This document shows positions 8,851 through 17,891 of a DNA stretch of 64,000 nt, one piece after another (position 1 is the stretch's first letter; each line of letters opens with the position of its first letter). A program made the translations under genes and the position numbers. A model generated the notes under the pieces. The model ran no database searches. It saw only the letters and a list, made by a program, of their open reading frames with translations, and was not told the DNA's origin. The stretch spans positions 7,378,001-7,442,000 of the forward strand of contig NZ_CP036525.1 in assembly GCF_007741535.1 (NCBI RefSeq), read 5' to 3'. The stretch comes from Rubripirellula lacrimiformis. Its GTDB lineage: Bacteria > Planctomycetota > Planctomycetia > Pirellulales > Pirellulaceae.

Positions 8851-10338
8851 ATGAGCATCGCAACCGAATTTCAACTGCTGCCGGAAGTACAAGCGTTTCT
8901 CGATCGCGAATCGATCCCAGCCTTCGTTGGTGGCCGTGAACTGAAATCGCCCAGCGGCGAAACGATTGCGACGATCGACCCCGGGTCGGGGCAAACGCTC
9001 TCTCACATTCACGAACTGGATGCCGCATCCGTCGACCACGCCGTTGATGTTGCCAACGAAGCGTTTCCCGCTTGGTCCGCACTGTCGCATGACGAGCGCA
9101 GCAAGATCTTGCTGAAACTGGCCGATGCCGTCGAATCCCACAAACCGATCATCGCGCAGATCGAAGCGTTGGATGCTGGCAAGATCGAAGCCCAGGCGCA
9201 AGGCGACGTCCAAAACTTTGTCGATACGCTGCGTTACTTTGTCAAACTAAACGGCTCGGTTGAACTTCGCACAAAACGAGATGTGCCCGGCTTTGATGCC
9301 TGGACCTACAAACAACCCTGGGGCGCGTGTGCGTTCATCTTTCCGTGGAACTTCCCCTTCCTGTTGATCGGATGGGGCATCACCCCCGCGCTGGCCGCCG
9401 GGAATACCGTCGTGATCAAACCGGCCGAAGACACGTCTTTGTCGGCGCTATACCTGGCCGCATTGGCCAAGGAAGTCGGTGTTCCAGACGGGGTGATCAA
9501 TGTCGTGACAGGCCGCGGAGCTACCGTCGGATCGGCGCTGACCCAAAACGCGGACATTAAACGCATGTCGTTCACCGGATCTCCCGAAGTCGGACGCATC
9601 GTGGGTGAAACCTGCGGTCGCAACCTGGTCCCGGTCAAACTGGAACTGGGCGGCAAGGGCGCAGCGGTTGTCTTTGACGATGTGGACGTCGAAGACACCG
9701 CCGAAAAGCTGGTCGGTGCGATCACGTTCCACTCGGGCCAAGTCTGCTGTGATGCGACTCGCTGGTTGATCCACGAAGACATCTACGACGAGTTTGTCGG
9801 GCACTGCATTGACCGCATGAAAAACATTCGCATCGGGCATCCACTGGACCCCAACAGTCAAATGGGCCCGGTCGTGAATCCCAAGCAATGCGAACGCGTA
9901 TTGGGCTATGAAAAGAAGGGACAGGCCGAAGGCGCCGAGTGCATCTTCGGTGGCGGCCCCGCATCGGTCAGCGGATACACCGGCAACTACGTGAACCCAG
10001 CCCTGTTGGCCGGTACGCTAGACAATGTTGCCGCACGCGAAGAGATCTTTGGCCCTGTCGCTTACCTGGTCAAATTTTCGACCGAGGCGGAAGCGATCGA
10101 AATGGCCAACAACACCGACTACGGATTGGCCAATAGTGTTTGGACCAAGGACGACAAACGGGCGGCGCGAGTTGCCGAAGCCATGACGGCGGGCAACAGC
10201 TGGATCAACGCTCACAACGTCTTCGCCCAAGGTGTCCCCTACGGCGGCGTCAACAAGAGCGGCCTGGGTGGCGGAGTCCTATCGGCCGAAACCCTGATGG
10301 ATTACTACCGCAGCACATCCGTCGTTCGCCCGCTGTAG
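8851..10338 (+). CDS. aldehyde dehydrogenase (NAD-dependent)
   Basis: A 495-residue member of the aldehyde dehydrogenase superfamily, which oxidises aldehydes to acids. It has the NAD-binding motif FTGSPEVGR, general-base Glu in LELGGKGA and catalytic Cys in SGQVCCDATR, all in the usual positions, and the typical C-terminal NKSGLGGG region. The substrate is not readable from sequence; general resemblance is to betaine/lactaldehyde-type enzymes. The next gene is a double class II aldolase, so a short pathway in which an aldolase releases an aldehyde that is oxidised here is a reasonable inference. Confidence 0.92.
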   Translation: MSIATEFQLLPEVQAFLDRESIPAFVGGRELKSPSGETIATIDPGSGQTLSHIHELDAASVDHAVDVANEAFPAWSALSHDERSKILLKLADAVESHKPIIAQIEALDAGKIEAQAQGDVQNFVDTLRYFVKLNGSVELRTKRDVPGFDAWTYKQPWGACAFIFPWNFPFLLIGWGITPALAAGNTVVIKPAEDTSLSALYLAALAKEVGVPDGVINVVTGRGATVGSALTQNADIKRMSFTGSPEVGRIVGETCGRNLVPVKLELGGKGAAVVFDDVDVEDTAEKLVGAITFHSGQVCCDATRWLIHEDIYDEFVGHCIDRMKNIRIGHPLDPNSQMGPVVNPKQCERVLGYEKKGQAEGAECIFGGGPASVSGYTGNYVNPALLAGTLDNVAAREEIFGPVAYLVKFSTEAEAIEMANNTDYGLANSVWTKDDKRAARVAEAMTAGNSWINAHNVFAQGVPYGGVNKSGLGGGVLSAETLMDYYRSTSVVRPL

Positions 10339-10356
10339 TTGTTCACCGGCGCACCA

Positions 10357-10399
10357 CTGTCCTGGGATTGCCAGGCCTGCATCGCCTGGCCCAGGACAG
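10357..10399. repeat. two-step intergenic hairpin
   Basis: Nested inverted repeat: outer arms CTGTCCTGG/CCAGGACAG and inner arms GCCAGGC/GCCTGGC around a 7-nt loop. No T run follows, so it is not a classic terminator. It lies between the aldehyde dehydrogenase stop and the aldolase start and could stabilise or attenuate the shared transcript. Confidence 0.7.
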
Positions 10400-10458
10400 G
10401 TCGCCCGTCATTCGGTTCGCTCCGCCGCCACAACGATTCCCTTCAAGACGATATCACT

Positions 10459-11742
10459 ATGCGTAATCTGGTTCATCCACGCGACGAAATCATGCAGACG
10501 ATGGACCGAATCTATCGGTACCGGATGACGACCACGTCGGGCGGAAACTTGTCGATCCGCGACAACGAGGGGAACGTCTGGATTTCTCCCGCGCGAGTCG
10601 ACAAAGGCAATCTGACGCGTGACGACATCGTCTGCGTTCGTGCCGACGGAACCGTGGATGGTAAACACCCACCGTCATCGGAATTCCCGTTTCACCGCGC
10701 CATCTATGCGGCTCGGCCAGACATTCAATCCATCGTGCACGCCCATCCGGTCGCCCTGGTCGCGTTCAGCATTTGTCGCCAAACGCCCAACACAAGACTG
10801 TTTCACCAAGCCCATAACGTGTGCGGAAAACTGGGCTTTGCACCCTATGCGTGCCCCGGCAGCGAAGCACTGGGAGAAAGCATTGCACAAACATTCGCAA
10901 GTGGTTGCGATAGCGTGATCCTAGAGAACCACGGGGTCGTCGTGGGTGGCGAATCGCTGCCGCGTGCGTTCGAACGATTCGAAGCGTTTGAATTTGCCGG
11001 CAAGACATTGGTCAAAGCCAACCAGTTGGGCAGCGTCCGATTCCTACAGGACAAACACCTGCAACAAGCGGCCGACCGAGCTGTCGATTTCGAATCCTTC
11101 GATCCGCCGGCCCCCACACCGAACGAACAAGAACTGCGAAAACAGTTGTGCGACTTCCTGCGTCGTGGCTGCCGCCAACGATTGCTGATCAGCACCGAGG
11201 GCAGCTTTTCGGCGCGAGTCGACAAGAAATCGTTCTTGATCACCCCCAGCCAAAAGGATCGCGAACTGCTGACCGTCGAAGACCTGGTCCTGGTCAGCGG
11301 CGATGGTCGCGAATCCGGAAAACTGGCTAGCCGTGCCGCCCGCGCCCACCAAGCCATCTACGCAGCGCACCCCGCGGTCAATGCAATCGTCTTCGCGCAC
11401 CCCGTCAACGCGACCGCGTTCAGCGTCACCGATTCCACCTTCGACGTCCGCACGATCCCCGAAAGCTATGTCTTTTTGCGTGACGTCAAACGAGTGCCCT
11501 ACGGCGTCCAATATCGCGACTACACCGAATTGGCGACCTACGTTTCCGAAGCATCCCCGGCTGCGATGCTAGAAAACGACGGCGTGATCGTGACCGGCCG
11601 TAGCGTGCTGGACACGTTCGATCGTTTGGAGGTCTTGGAATCCACTGCCGAGGCGGTGATCAATGCCAAGGCGATCGGAGAAATCCAAACGATGCCAGAG
11701 GCCGTCATCGACGAACTGCGGCGCGAGTTCAACTTAAGCTAA
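10459..11742 (+). CDS. tandem class II aldolase/adducin protein
   Basis: A 427-residue protein made of two class II aldolase/adducin domains in series, at about residues 1-200 and 225-425. Each repeats the layout TSGGNLSIR or TEGSFSAR near the start, then [19 protein letters not shown] or [20 protein letters not shown], then ENHGVVVGG or ENDGVIVTG. The metal-binding HAHP is complete in domain 1, while domain 2 has FAHP, so the second may bind metal differently. Such enzymes cleave or epimerise sugar phosphates. The frame is open from 10339, but homology starts at the ATG at 10459. Its stop is only 3 bp from the stop of the convergent hydrolase gene. Confidence 0.88.
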   Translation: MRNLVHPRDEIMQTMDRIYRYRMTTTSGGNLSIRDNEGNVWISPARVDKGNLTRDDIVCVRADGTVDGKHPPSSEFPFHRAIYAARPDIQSIVHAHPVALVAFSICRQTPNTRLFHQAHNVCGKLGFAPYACPGSEALGESIAQTFASGCDSVILENHGVVVGGESLPRAFERFEAFEFAGKTLVKANQLGSVRFLQDKHLQQAADRAVDFESFDPPAPTPNEQELRKQLCDFLRRGCRQRLLISTEGSFSARVDKKSFLITPSQKDRELLTVEDLVLVSGDGRESGKLASRAARAHQAIYAAHPAVNAIVFAHPVNATAFSVTDSTFDVRTIPESYVFLRDVKRVPYGVQYRDYTELATYVSEASPAAMLENDGVIVTGRSVLDTFDRLEVLESTAEAVINAKAIGEIQTMPEAVIDELRREFNLS

Positions 11743-11745
11743 AAC

Positions 11746-12480
11746 CTACTTCAAACAGTCGGTCAGCTTCTGACACGCCATCCCGTTCAGCAGTTGTGCT
11801 AGTTCGGGATCGTACCGGTGACCCTCGTCCCGCATGAATGCGTGCTCACCGTTGAATTCATGCCAAGTGAAACAGGTCTCCGCCGCCGTCATCGCATCGT
11901 AGACCAGACGGCGTCCTTTTAGCGGGACATGAGGATCTTGGCGGCCCCAGATCATCATCATTTCGGCTTGGATATCACGGACCCTGGCCAACGAATCGTC
12001 GCCCGTTCCCAAACTGCCTTTGTGAATGTCCGTGGCGTAAAAGCAGATCCCAGCTTTCACTTCTGGATTCATCGCGGCACGAAATGCCAAGTGGCCGCCT
12101 AAACAGATCCCGACGGTTCCGATTTGGCCGGTGCAGTCCGGATCATTTCCGAGATATTCGATGACCGCACGAGCATCGGCGTCGTATTGAGCGACGGTCT
12201 TTGTGATCTTCAGTTCGTTGCCGCGTTCGGTACCTTCCCGATCGTAGGCAAACGCTTCGCCGGGTTCGGTGAATTCATGGTAGACATCGGGCACCGCAAC
12301 GACAAACCCATGCCCTGCGATCATCGCCGCAGTGCGCGCGATCGGGGCCGTCATCTGGTAGATCTCGGAATACAGGATCACGCCCGGAAACGCTCCTGCT
12401 GCATCGGGGCGAAACAAATGAGTCCGCATGGGTCCGGATGGCGTATCAATATCCACCGGCAAAACGGGCTGAATGCGCAT
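11746..12480 (-). CDS. dienelactone hydrolase family protein
   Basis: A 244-residue alpha/beta hydrolase. The nucleophile motif is GICLGGH, with Cys in place of Ser as in dienelactone hydrolases; Asp is probably in WGRQDPHVPL and His in NGEHAFMRDEG. No signal peptide, so cytosolic. It would hydrolyse lactones or esters; the true substrate is unknown. Convergent with the aldolase gene. Confidence 0.9.
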   Translation of the reverse strand: MRIQPVLPVDIDTPSGPMRTHLFRPDAAGAFPGVILYSEIYQMTAPIARTAAMIAGHGFVVAVPDVYHEFTEPGEAFAYDREGTERGNELKITKTVAQYDADARAVIEYLGNDPDCTGQIGTVGICLGGHLAFRAAMNPEVKAGICFYATDIHKGSLGTGDDSLARVRDIQAEMMMIWGRQDPHVPLKGRRLVYDAMTAAETCFTWHEFNGEHAFMRDEGHRYDPELAQLLNGMACQKLTDCLK

Positions 12481-12629
12481 CGCAACGCCTTTTGAATCGG
12501 GTCATCGAGTGAAACGGGCCGGCTAGACAACGCCGCCCGCATCACTGTTGTAACGACCCCGATTCCCCTCGTGTTGCTCCAGCACCGCAGCCCCCTCCAT
12601 CGGCCAGGCGGCGAAGGCCCGTCGATTGC

Positions 12630-14117
12630 CTATCTGGCGTGGCTCAAGCTAGGCGATATCAGGTTGGCTTGCATCCCGACCGGTGCAACCGCAGGGCTAG
12701 CAATTGCCGACTCGGTCTTGCGACGACAACCAAAGAACCCGCGTTGTTGGATCAAGTTAGCGACTTCTGCGGGAACGTGACTGACCCATTCCGGATCACC
12801 CTTCTGGATCTGCAGCAGCACCTCGCGAGAGAATGTCGCCAAGCACTCGGGACTGTAATTCCCCAGCTGTTCGATTTCTCCCTTGTCGACCAAGTACTGG
12901 TACAAACTACGCAGCTCCGGTGCAACTTCAAGATTCTCGACCGTCTTCAGAACGCCGGTTTCACGATCCAGCAACGGATAGATGTACAGTTTCAAATCGT
13001 TCTTGAACAAGCGCCCAAACGATTCCAGAATGCCACCATCCAGCTTGGTGTAGTACTTTTCGTCGAACAGTTCGATCAGGCTAGCAGCCCCCATGGTGAT
13101 CCCGATCTTCTTCTTCGTGTGCCGGGACAGATAGGCGGCCAAACGATAGTATTCAAAGTAGTCGGATATCAGCACCGTCAATCCAGATGCGGCCAAGACA
13201 TCCACACGTTCTAGAAAATCTCGCAGGTCGATGTCACCATTGACGCGAAGATTTCGCATCGTGATCTCGGCCAATGTCACCACTTCGTCGGCGTTGACGT
13301 CGGCTTCCTGCTGGAACTTCTCCTGAGCGGCTTTGATCATGTCCAAGTTGACGTTGGTCAGCGGACGAAAGCTGCCTCGTTCGACCAAAATGGGCTTCTT
13401 GTACAACACTTCCGACGGCTGCAAAACTTCGCCATTGGCCGAGAACATCGCAGCACTGCTGAGTCCTAGCTGGACCAATCGCAAACTCATCACGCGATTG
13501 TCGACGTGCCGGAAAGCGATCCCCGAAAACTCGATCATATCGATCTCGATTCGGCGAGTACTGAGGTTATCCAGCAGCGATTCGATCAACTGATCGGGTT
13601 CGTGATTCAGGAAGAATGCACCGTATAGCAAGTTGACGCCGACGATCCCAAGCGCCTCTTGCTGCAACGCATTCTCGGTATCCAACATGCGAACATGAAT
13701 GATGATTTGGCTGTCTTCGTCCCGCGGGTGCGCCTGGAATCGAATCCCCATCCATCCATGACAATCGTTGGTGCCATGAAAGTTGCGGGCTGATACCGTG
13801 TCGGCAAAAGCAAAGAACGCCGTCGTATCACCACGACTCTCTCGCAACCGTTCCAAGTTCAACGCATGTTCGCGGTCCAACATGTCTTGCAGTCGTTGGC
13901 GGCAGACGTATCGATCGCACTGGCCATAGATCGCATCGCTGACCGACATGTCGTAGGCCGACATGCTTTTGGCGATCGTCCCGGCAGCAGCACCGACTCG
14001 AAAGAACCAACGCACCACTTCTTGGCCCGCGCCGATTTCGGCAAACGATCCGTAACGACGCGCGTCCAAGTTGACTGCGAGCGCCTTGCGTTCTGTATTT
14101 GGTCGTTCGATTCCCAT
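12630..14117 (-). CDS. conserved protein of unknown function
   Basis: A 495-residue protein beginning with a highly characteristic segment (ALAVNLDARRYGSFAEIGAGQ, then FFRVGAAAGTIAKSMSAYD). I recognise this from a conserved family found in planctomycetes and other phyla, sometimes misannotated as a TonB-dependent receptor or nucleotide adenylyltransferase; it has no signal peptide or barrel features, so those labels are not supported. The sequence is globular and probably cytosolic. The last 25 residues (after GFFGCRRKTES) look low in complexity. No function is offered. Confidence 0.85.
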   Translation of the reverse strand: MGIERPNTERKALAVNLDARRYGSFAEIGAGQEVVRWFFRVGAAAGTIAKSMSAYDMSVSDAIYGQCDRYVCRQRLQDMLDREHALNLERLRESRGDTTAFFAFADTVSARNFHGTNDCHGWMGIRFQAHPRDEDSQIIIHVRMLDTENALQQEALGIVGVNLLYGAFFLNHEPDQLIESLLDNLSTRRIEIDMIEFSGIAFRHVDNRVMSLRLVQLGLSSAAMFSANGEVLQPSEVLYKKPILVERGSFRPLTNVNLDMIKAAQEKFQQEADVNADEVVTLAEITMRNLRVNGDIDLRDFLERVDVLAASGLTVLISDYFEYYRLAAYLSRHTKKKIGITMGAASLIELFDEKYYTKLDGGILESFGRLFKNDLKLYIYPLLDRETGVLKTVENLEVAPELRSLYQYLVDKGEIEQLGNYSPECLATFSREVLLQIQKGDPEWVSHVPAEVANLIQQRGFFGCRRKTESAIASPAVAPVGMQANLISPSLSHAR

Positions 14118-14282
14118 GCCTACTCTGCCCAGTGTTACCCATGAATTAGTTCAATAGACTTGTATGGGTTACGTAGAAGTTCGGGGACGCCGAAATCTGA
14201 CGCATTCCATCGACGCCCGGCCCACCAAGATCCCCTTGTCGGCACAACCGGAACGACCATCCCGAGAAACGCCCGCAGGCAA

Positions 14283-14663
14283 TCACCGGAACTGCCGTAG
14301 TGGGATTCGCCAGAATCGCACGATGGCAACCCGACGGTCACGAATTTGGACGAATTCCACGACGACGCAGGTTTGATCGTTGTCAGGACGGACTCGTGGC
14401 CTCGTCCCCCACGCCACACATTTCCCGTCCGCTTCGATGCCCCCACCGAACATTGATTGGGTGGATGAAGTTTGCCCAGCGGCACCGTTCGTCCGATTCC
14501 ATTGCCGAACGCTTCGGCATCGACACGAGATCTCCGCCGGCACTTCGGCCGACTGAAATTTCAAAGTCGCACGGACAATGGATATCGGGAAGTACGTCGT
14601 TGCGTCGATCGACGGTTCGTTGATCCAGGACATGGAACCGGTCGCCAGAATTGGCTGGTCCAT
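14283..14663 (-). CDS. hypothetical protein overlapping a REP half-site
   Basis: A 126-residue open frame starting MDQPILATGSMSW with codon use like its neighbours and a possible beta-strand-rich C-terminal half (TCVVVEFVQIRDRRVAIVRF). Its last codons run into the REP-like half-site at 14296-14315, which suggests that the natural 3' end was replaced by that repeat. No family is recognised; the reading may be spurious. Confidence 0.35.
   Translation of the reverse strand: MDQPILATGSMSWINEPSIDATTYFPISIVRATLKFQSAEVPAEISCRCRSVRQWNRTNGAAGQTSSTQSMFGGGIEADGKCVAWGTRPRVRPDNDQTCVVVEFVQIRDRRVAIVRFWRIPLRQFR
14296..14315. repeat. REP-like half-site
   Basis: The 20-bp word GTAGTGGGATTCGCCAGAAT occurs here, again at about 45878, and in both arms of the large palindrome at 62278-62332. 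The rest of the 14.14-14.93 kb interval holds only the doubtful small gene on the minus strand. Confidence 0.7.
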
Positions 14664-14930
14664 TGAGGTGTATTTTGGGGAACGTCCTGCCGCGGACTGA
14701 ACGTTCGCAGCACCGCCTTCGCAATTCCAGTCGTCCCACCGCAAGTCTCCGCCGGGGATGGATCGTCGATCCGAAGGCTGCCGCCCGGTTTGCAGTGGCA
14801 ACTTATTTCGCCCTTTTCCTTGACGCCCCTTCGTATGTGACACATCCTTCATTTGGATGCAAGTCACACGGCACCCTGCACGGGGAATCGGTGCGCCAAT
14901 TCAAATCTCCCTCCCCTGGGACTCTGAACG

Positions 14931-15014
14931 GGTCTTCCGAAAACGGCAAACCAACCGCGAGGCTGGGACGCAAAGCCACGGATCTCTTCGAGATCGCCGG
15001 GCTACCGAAGAAGC
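14931..15014 (+). promoter_or_regulatory. GEMM-I (c-di-GMP-I) riboswitch
   Basis: The order of conserved elements matches the class I cyclic di-GMP aptamer: GGCAAACC at 14945; a hairpin CCAACC-GCGA-GGCTGG whose GNRA loop (14957-14960) would dock in the tetraloop receptor; the invariant GGGACGCAAAGCC (14965-14977); a second hairpin with arms GATCTC/GAGATC (14981-14995); and the closing GCCGGGCTACCG. Outer strands TCTTC (14933-14937) and GAAGA (15007-15011) pair to close the structure. It lies about 80 nt before the ATG of the first cluster gene. No T-run follows, so control of translation initiation is more likely than termination. Confidence 0.9.
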
Positions 15015-15091
15015 TTATCACCCTATCAACCATCAGCTGTTCGTCGTCGCACTCCGCTCGGATGCGCAGCGGCCAATTGCAGGAGAGTCCC

Positions 15092-15481
15092 ATGCACCCA
15101 GCCCGCATCCTCGTCGCGGATGACAGCCGCACCATTCGGGCGGTCGTCTATCGATCGTTGGCCGAAGCTGGTTTCGATGTCATTTTGGCGTGCGACGGCG
15201 CCGAAGCCATTCAACTGGCCAGGCGAGAGCGACCGCATCTGGTCATCTTGGACATCCAGATGCCCGAAATCGATGGCTATGCCGCATGCGAAGAGATTCT
15301 GGCCCTGGAGAATCGAATGGAATCGCTGCCCATCATCTTCTTGACCAAAGAAAACGCAAAGCACCTCGATACGTTGGGCAATGAACTGGGCGCCTATCTA
15401 CCGAAGCCGGTTTGCGAAGAAACGCTGCTGTCCACCGTTCGCACTTTGCTTGATCGTCGGCCCGTATCGCATTCTTGTTAA
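15092..15481 (+). CDS. single-domain response regulator (CheY-like)
   Basis: A 129-residue stand-alone receiver domain: acidic pair in VADDSRT, phospho-acceptor Asp54 in ILDIQMP, Thr85 and Lys105 in LPKPV. There is no output domain, so it probably acts by protein contact, like CheY. An AGGAGAG ribosome binding site lies just upstream of the ATG at 15092; a longer open frame back to 14651 runs through the riboswitch and is not credible. It is the first gene of the riboswitch-led cluster and a likely target of the hybrid CheA. Confidence 0.92.
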   Translation: MHPARILVADDSRTIRAVVYRSLAEAGFDVILACDGAEAIQLARRERPHLVILDIQMPEIDGYAACEEILALENRMESLPIIFLTKENAKHLDTLGNELGAYLPKPVCEETLLSTVRTLLDRRPVSHSC

Positions 15482-15490
15482 CAAGCGTCC

Positions 15491-15916
15491 ATGGTTTTCG
15501 ACCCCACCTCTGCTGCCCCCATCAACGAGCGCGAAGATTTCATGCCGACACCGTTGCCACCCATCCCAACCAGCAACGAACCCATGAATGGACTGCAAAC
15601 GGAGCTGGCGGATTTTGTGAATCGAACACGCCGACGACTTCAATCCATCGCTGAAACGATCGTCGACTGCAGTGCGGACGTCCCCAGGAATCAGCAACAG
15701 ACCACTGCAATCGCAAGCGAAACGACACCAGCACGCGAACCACAGCAAACCACCGATCATCCGTTGCCAACGATCGACGCAGCCACCAGCCAAGAACCGC
15801 CGACACCATCGCTTCCCATTCCAGAGATCGAACCCGCAGTCGACGAAAACGATCCGTTGGAACGACTAAGCGCTATCAAAATCCGGCTCGCCAAACAGAT
15901 CGAATCGAGCCGCTGA
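15491..15916 (+). CDS. small hypothetical protein of the chemosensory cluster
   Basis: A 141-residue (or 124-residue if started at ATG 15542) Pro/Thr/Glu-rich protein. A short helical stretch (LADFVNRTRRRLQSIAETIV) is followed by a low-complexity middle and a second helix (NDPLERLSAIKIRLAKQIE). No known domain. It begins 10 bp after the response regulator and precedes the CheW gene, so it is co-transcribed and may be a small linker or scaffold. Confidence 0.65.
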   Translation: MVFDPTSAAPINEREDFMPTPLPPIPTSNEPMNGLQTELADFVNRTRRRLQSIAETIVDCSADVPRNQQQTTAIASETTPAREPQQTTDHPLPTIDAATSQEPPTPSLPIPEIEPAVDENDPLERLSAIKIRLAKQIESSR

Positions 15917-15954
15917 TCCCTTCGCCGCTGACACGGCACCGATCGAATTGAACC

Positions 15955-16533
15955 ATGCAAGCAACCGAAACCATTTCGAACCTACCGAACGCGTCGTCGG
16001 ACGTTGGATCGGCATACGACAAACACTGCGTCTTTCGCAGCGGTGCGTCGTGGTTCTCCGTACCAGCGGTAGCGGTGCGTGAGATTGCGATCATGCCCGA
16101 CCTGGTCCGCGTACCAAGTTGCCCATCATCGCTTGACGGAATCTGCCATCTGCGAAGCGAGTTCATTCCGGTCGTCTCGATTCATTCACTGCTGGAACAT
16201 CACGAAGACGACGACACCACGGGCCACGAAAAGCTAGTGGTTTTGCCGTGCGGTTCGGGACTCGGTTCTTGGGCCCTGCGAATCGCCGAGGCCGCGTCGC
16301 TGGTGTCACTAGAAACACTCGGCACTTCCGAATGCCCGACAACCGCCGCAAGCCAGACGTCGATCGTGGCGACAGCGATGTATCGGGATCAAATCGTGCT
16401 GGTTCTAGATCCGAACAGTCTCTACCGCGAAGTTCGGATTGCACTGGAAGATTTCTGGAACGATGCGAAGAAGCCCGTTCTAAGTTCCGTCGACAGAGAC
16501 TCATTTCGCCCGAACTTGGGGATCGAAAGATGA
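15955..16533 (+). CDS. CheW-like chemotaxis scaffold protein
   Basis: A 192-residue protein with a CheW fold signature: CVFRSGASWFSVPAVAVREI, followed by GICHLRSEFIPVVSIHSLL and later YRDQIVLVLDPNSLY. CheW couples receptors to the CheA kinase. It is longer than typical CheW (about 160) through a short N-terminal extension. Its stop overlaps the ATG of the receptor gene by 4 bp. Confidence 0.85.
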   Translation: MQATETISNLPNASSDVGSAYDKHCVFRSGASWFSVPAVAVREIAIMPDLVRVPSCPSSLDGICHLRSEFIPVVSIHSLLEHHEDDDTTGHEKLVVLPCGSGLGSWALRIAEAASLVSLETLGTSECPTTAASQTSIVATAMYRDQIVLVLDPNSLYREVRIALEDFWNDAKKPVLSSVDRDSFRPNLGIER

Positions 16534-17891
16534 AAACCCGGACTCTTCTTCTTGCGACGCACGTCATCGCAACCGCAGTGGCAGCAACGATCTTGGTCGC
16601 TGCATTTCAAACCGAATCCACACCAATCATCATCGCTGCGGTCACCATTTCCGCAGCAACCACGATGGCGATTTCGTGGTACGCAGCGACCCGGATCCGA
16701 ACGGGATTGTCCGTTTTGGAAGCCGTTGTTTCAGACAATGAGGCGTCGCGAAACCTGGTCGTCGGGCTGGCGGAGTTTGACCAAGCGGCCACCCGGATCG
16801 GCAGCGATGCCGCACGCTGGGAAGGGGTTGCAGCTGACACGCGATCCCAGGCTCGCGAGTTCAAAGCGATGATGCTGATGCTAAACCGACGCGGAACCGG
16901 CAATCAGCCATCCAGCACCCAGCTAAGGGACTTGTTGACCGGACTAGGAAGCTCGCTGCATTCGCACCTGGAGCTGATCGAACGCAGCCATTCAGAGATT
17001 CAACAAGCAGCGGAAGCGATCACCGACGGCTCCGAATCGCAAGGACACGCGATCGTTAAGACCACCAGCTACGTCGAGCAATTGGCATCAACCATCGACT
17101 CGGTATCCGTCAATGCAACCTCGGCAAAGAATGCCATTCAAAGCAACGGACAATCTGCCACCACCGCACTTCGGCTTGTCCAACAACTCGACGACGGCAT
17201 GAATCGAGTCCAAAAAGGATTTCACTCCTGCGAACAGAAGCTGCGCGGCCTTTGTGATCCGTCGCGACAAATCAGCGAGATCGTCGCAACCATCACCGAG
17301 ATCACAGCCAAGACCGACTTGTTGGCGCTGAACGCCTCGATCGAATCGATCCGCGCCGGCGAACTTGGAAGTGGCTTTGCGATCGTCGCCGAAGAGGTTC
17401 GGAAATTGGCCGAACAAACATCGGACGCCACCAGAGAGATCACCAGCCTGATCGATTCGATGCAACTGGTAACGCAGGAATCGATCCGCGGAATCGAGAA
17501 TGAACGCAGCGAAATCGAAATGGCGACCGAGAACGCATCCGCGGTGAAGAACGCGTTGGAAGAAATTCATGACGCGACCAAGCGAGATGCGACGCACGTG
17601 ATGCAAATTGCGACGTCGTCCAATCAACAGCTTCAAATTGCACAAGACGTGGTGCTGGCGGTCGAGCAAATTTCGAAAATCGCCAAGGCCAACCGTGGCG
17701 GCGCCGACAGCATCGGCTGGACGATCAAAACGCTCGCAAACGCGACCCCTGAATTCAGCGGTGCCATCGATCGACTGAGAAGCTGTTCGACGGACTCGCC
17801 CCCCGAAACGGGTCGCAGCGACGATCGCCCGGCACCGATCAACGCGTTGGACATTCCAAACACAACGTCCGGTCTGGCTTCGGTGTGCTAG
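16530..17891 (+). CDS. methyl-accepting chemotaxis-like protein without sensor domain
   Basis: A 453-residue receptor. Two membrane helices lie close together at the N-terminus (residues about 6-50) with almost no periplasmic loop, so ligand sensing would be inside the membrane or cytosol. No clear HAMP domain is seen. The signalling hairpin tip is well conserved (ITAKTDLLALNASIESIRAGE, FAIVAEEVRKLAEQT), which binds CheW and CheA. The start is the ATG overlapping the CheW stop; an upstream extension of the frame to 16248 is an antisense-like artefact of the CheW gene. No methyltransferase or methylesterase gene is nearby. Confidence 0.88.
   Translation: MKTRTLLLATHVIATAVAATILVAAFQTESTPIIIAAVTISAATTMAISWYAATRIRTGLSVLEAVVSDNEASRNLVVGLAEFDQAATRIGSDAARWEGVAADTRSQAREFKAMMLMLNRRGTGNQPSSTQLRDLLTGLGSSLHSHLELIERSHSEIQQAAEAITDGSESQGHAIVKTTSYVEQLASTIDSVSVNATSAKNAIQSNGQSATTALRLVQQLDDGMNRVQKGFHSCEQKLRGLCDPSRQISEIVATITEITAKTDLLALNASIESIRAGELGSGFAIVAEEVRKLAEQTSDATREITSLIDSMQLVTQESIRGIENERSEIEMATENASAVKNALEEIHDATKRDATHVMQIATSSNQQLQIAQDVVLAVEQISKIAKANRGGADSIGWTIKTLANATPEFSGAIDRLRSCSTDSPPETGRSDDRPAPINALDIPNTTSGLASVC

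Noticed and set aside
14651-15091. 5' extension of the response regulator frame
   Set aside because: It crosses the riboswitch; the ATG at 15092 has a strong ribosome site and matches the family start.
16248-16529. 5' extension of the receptor frame over the CheW gene
   Set aside because: The residues are an out-of-frame reading of CheW; the ATG at 16530 begins the first membrane helix.
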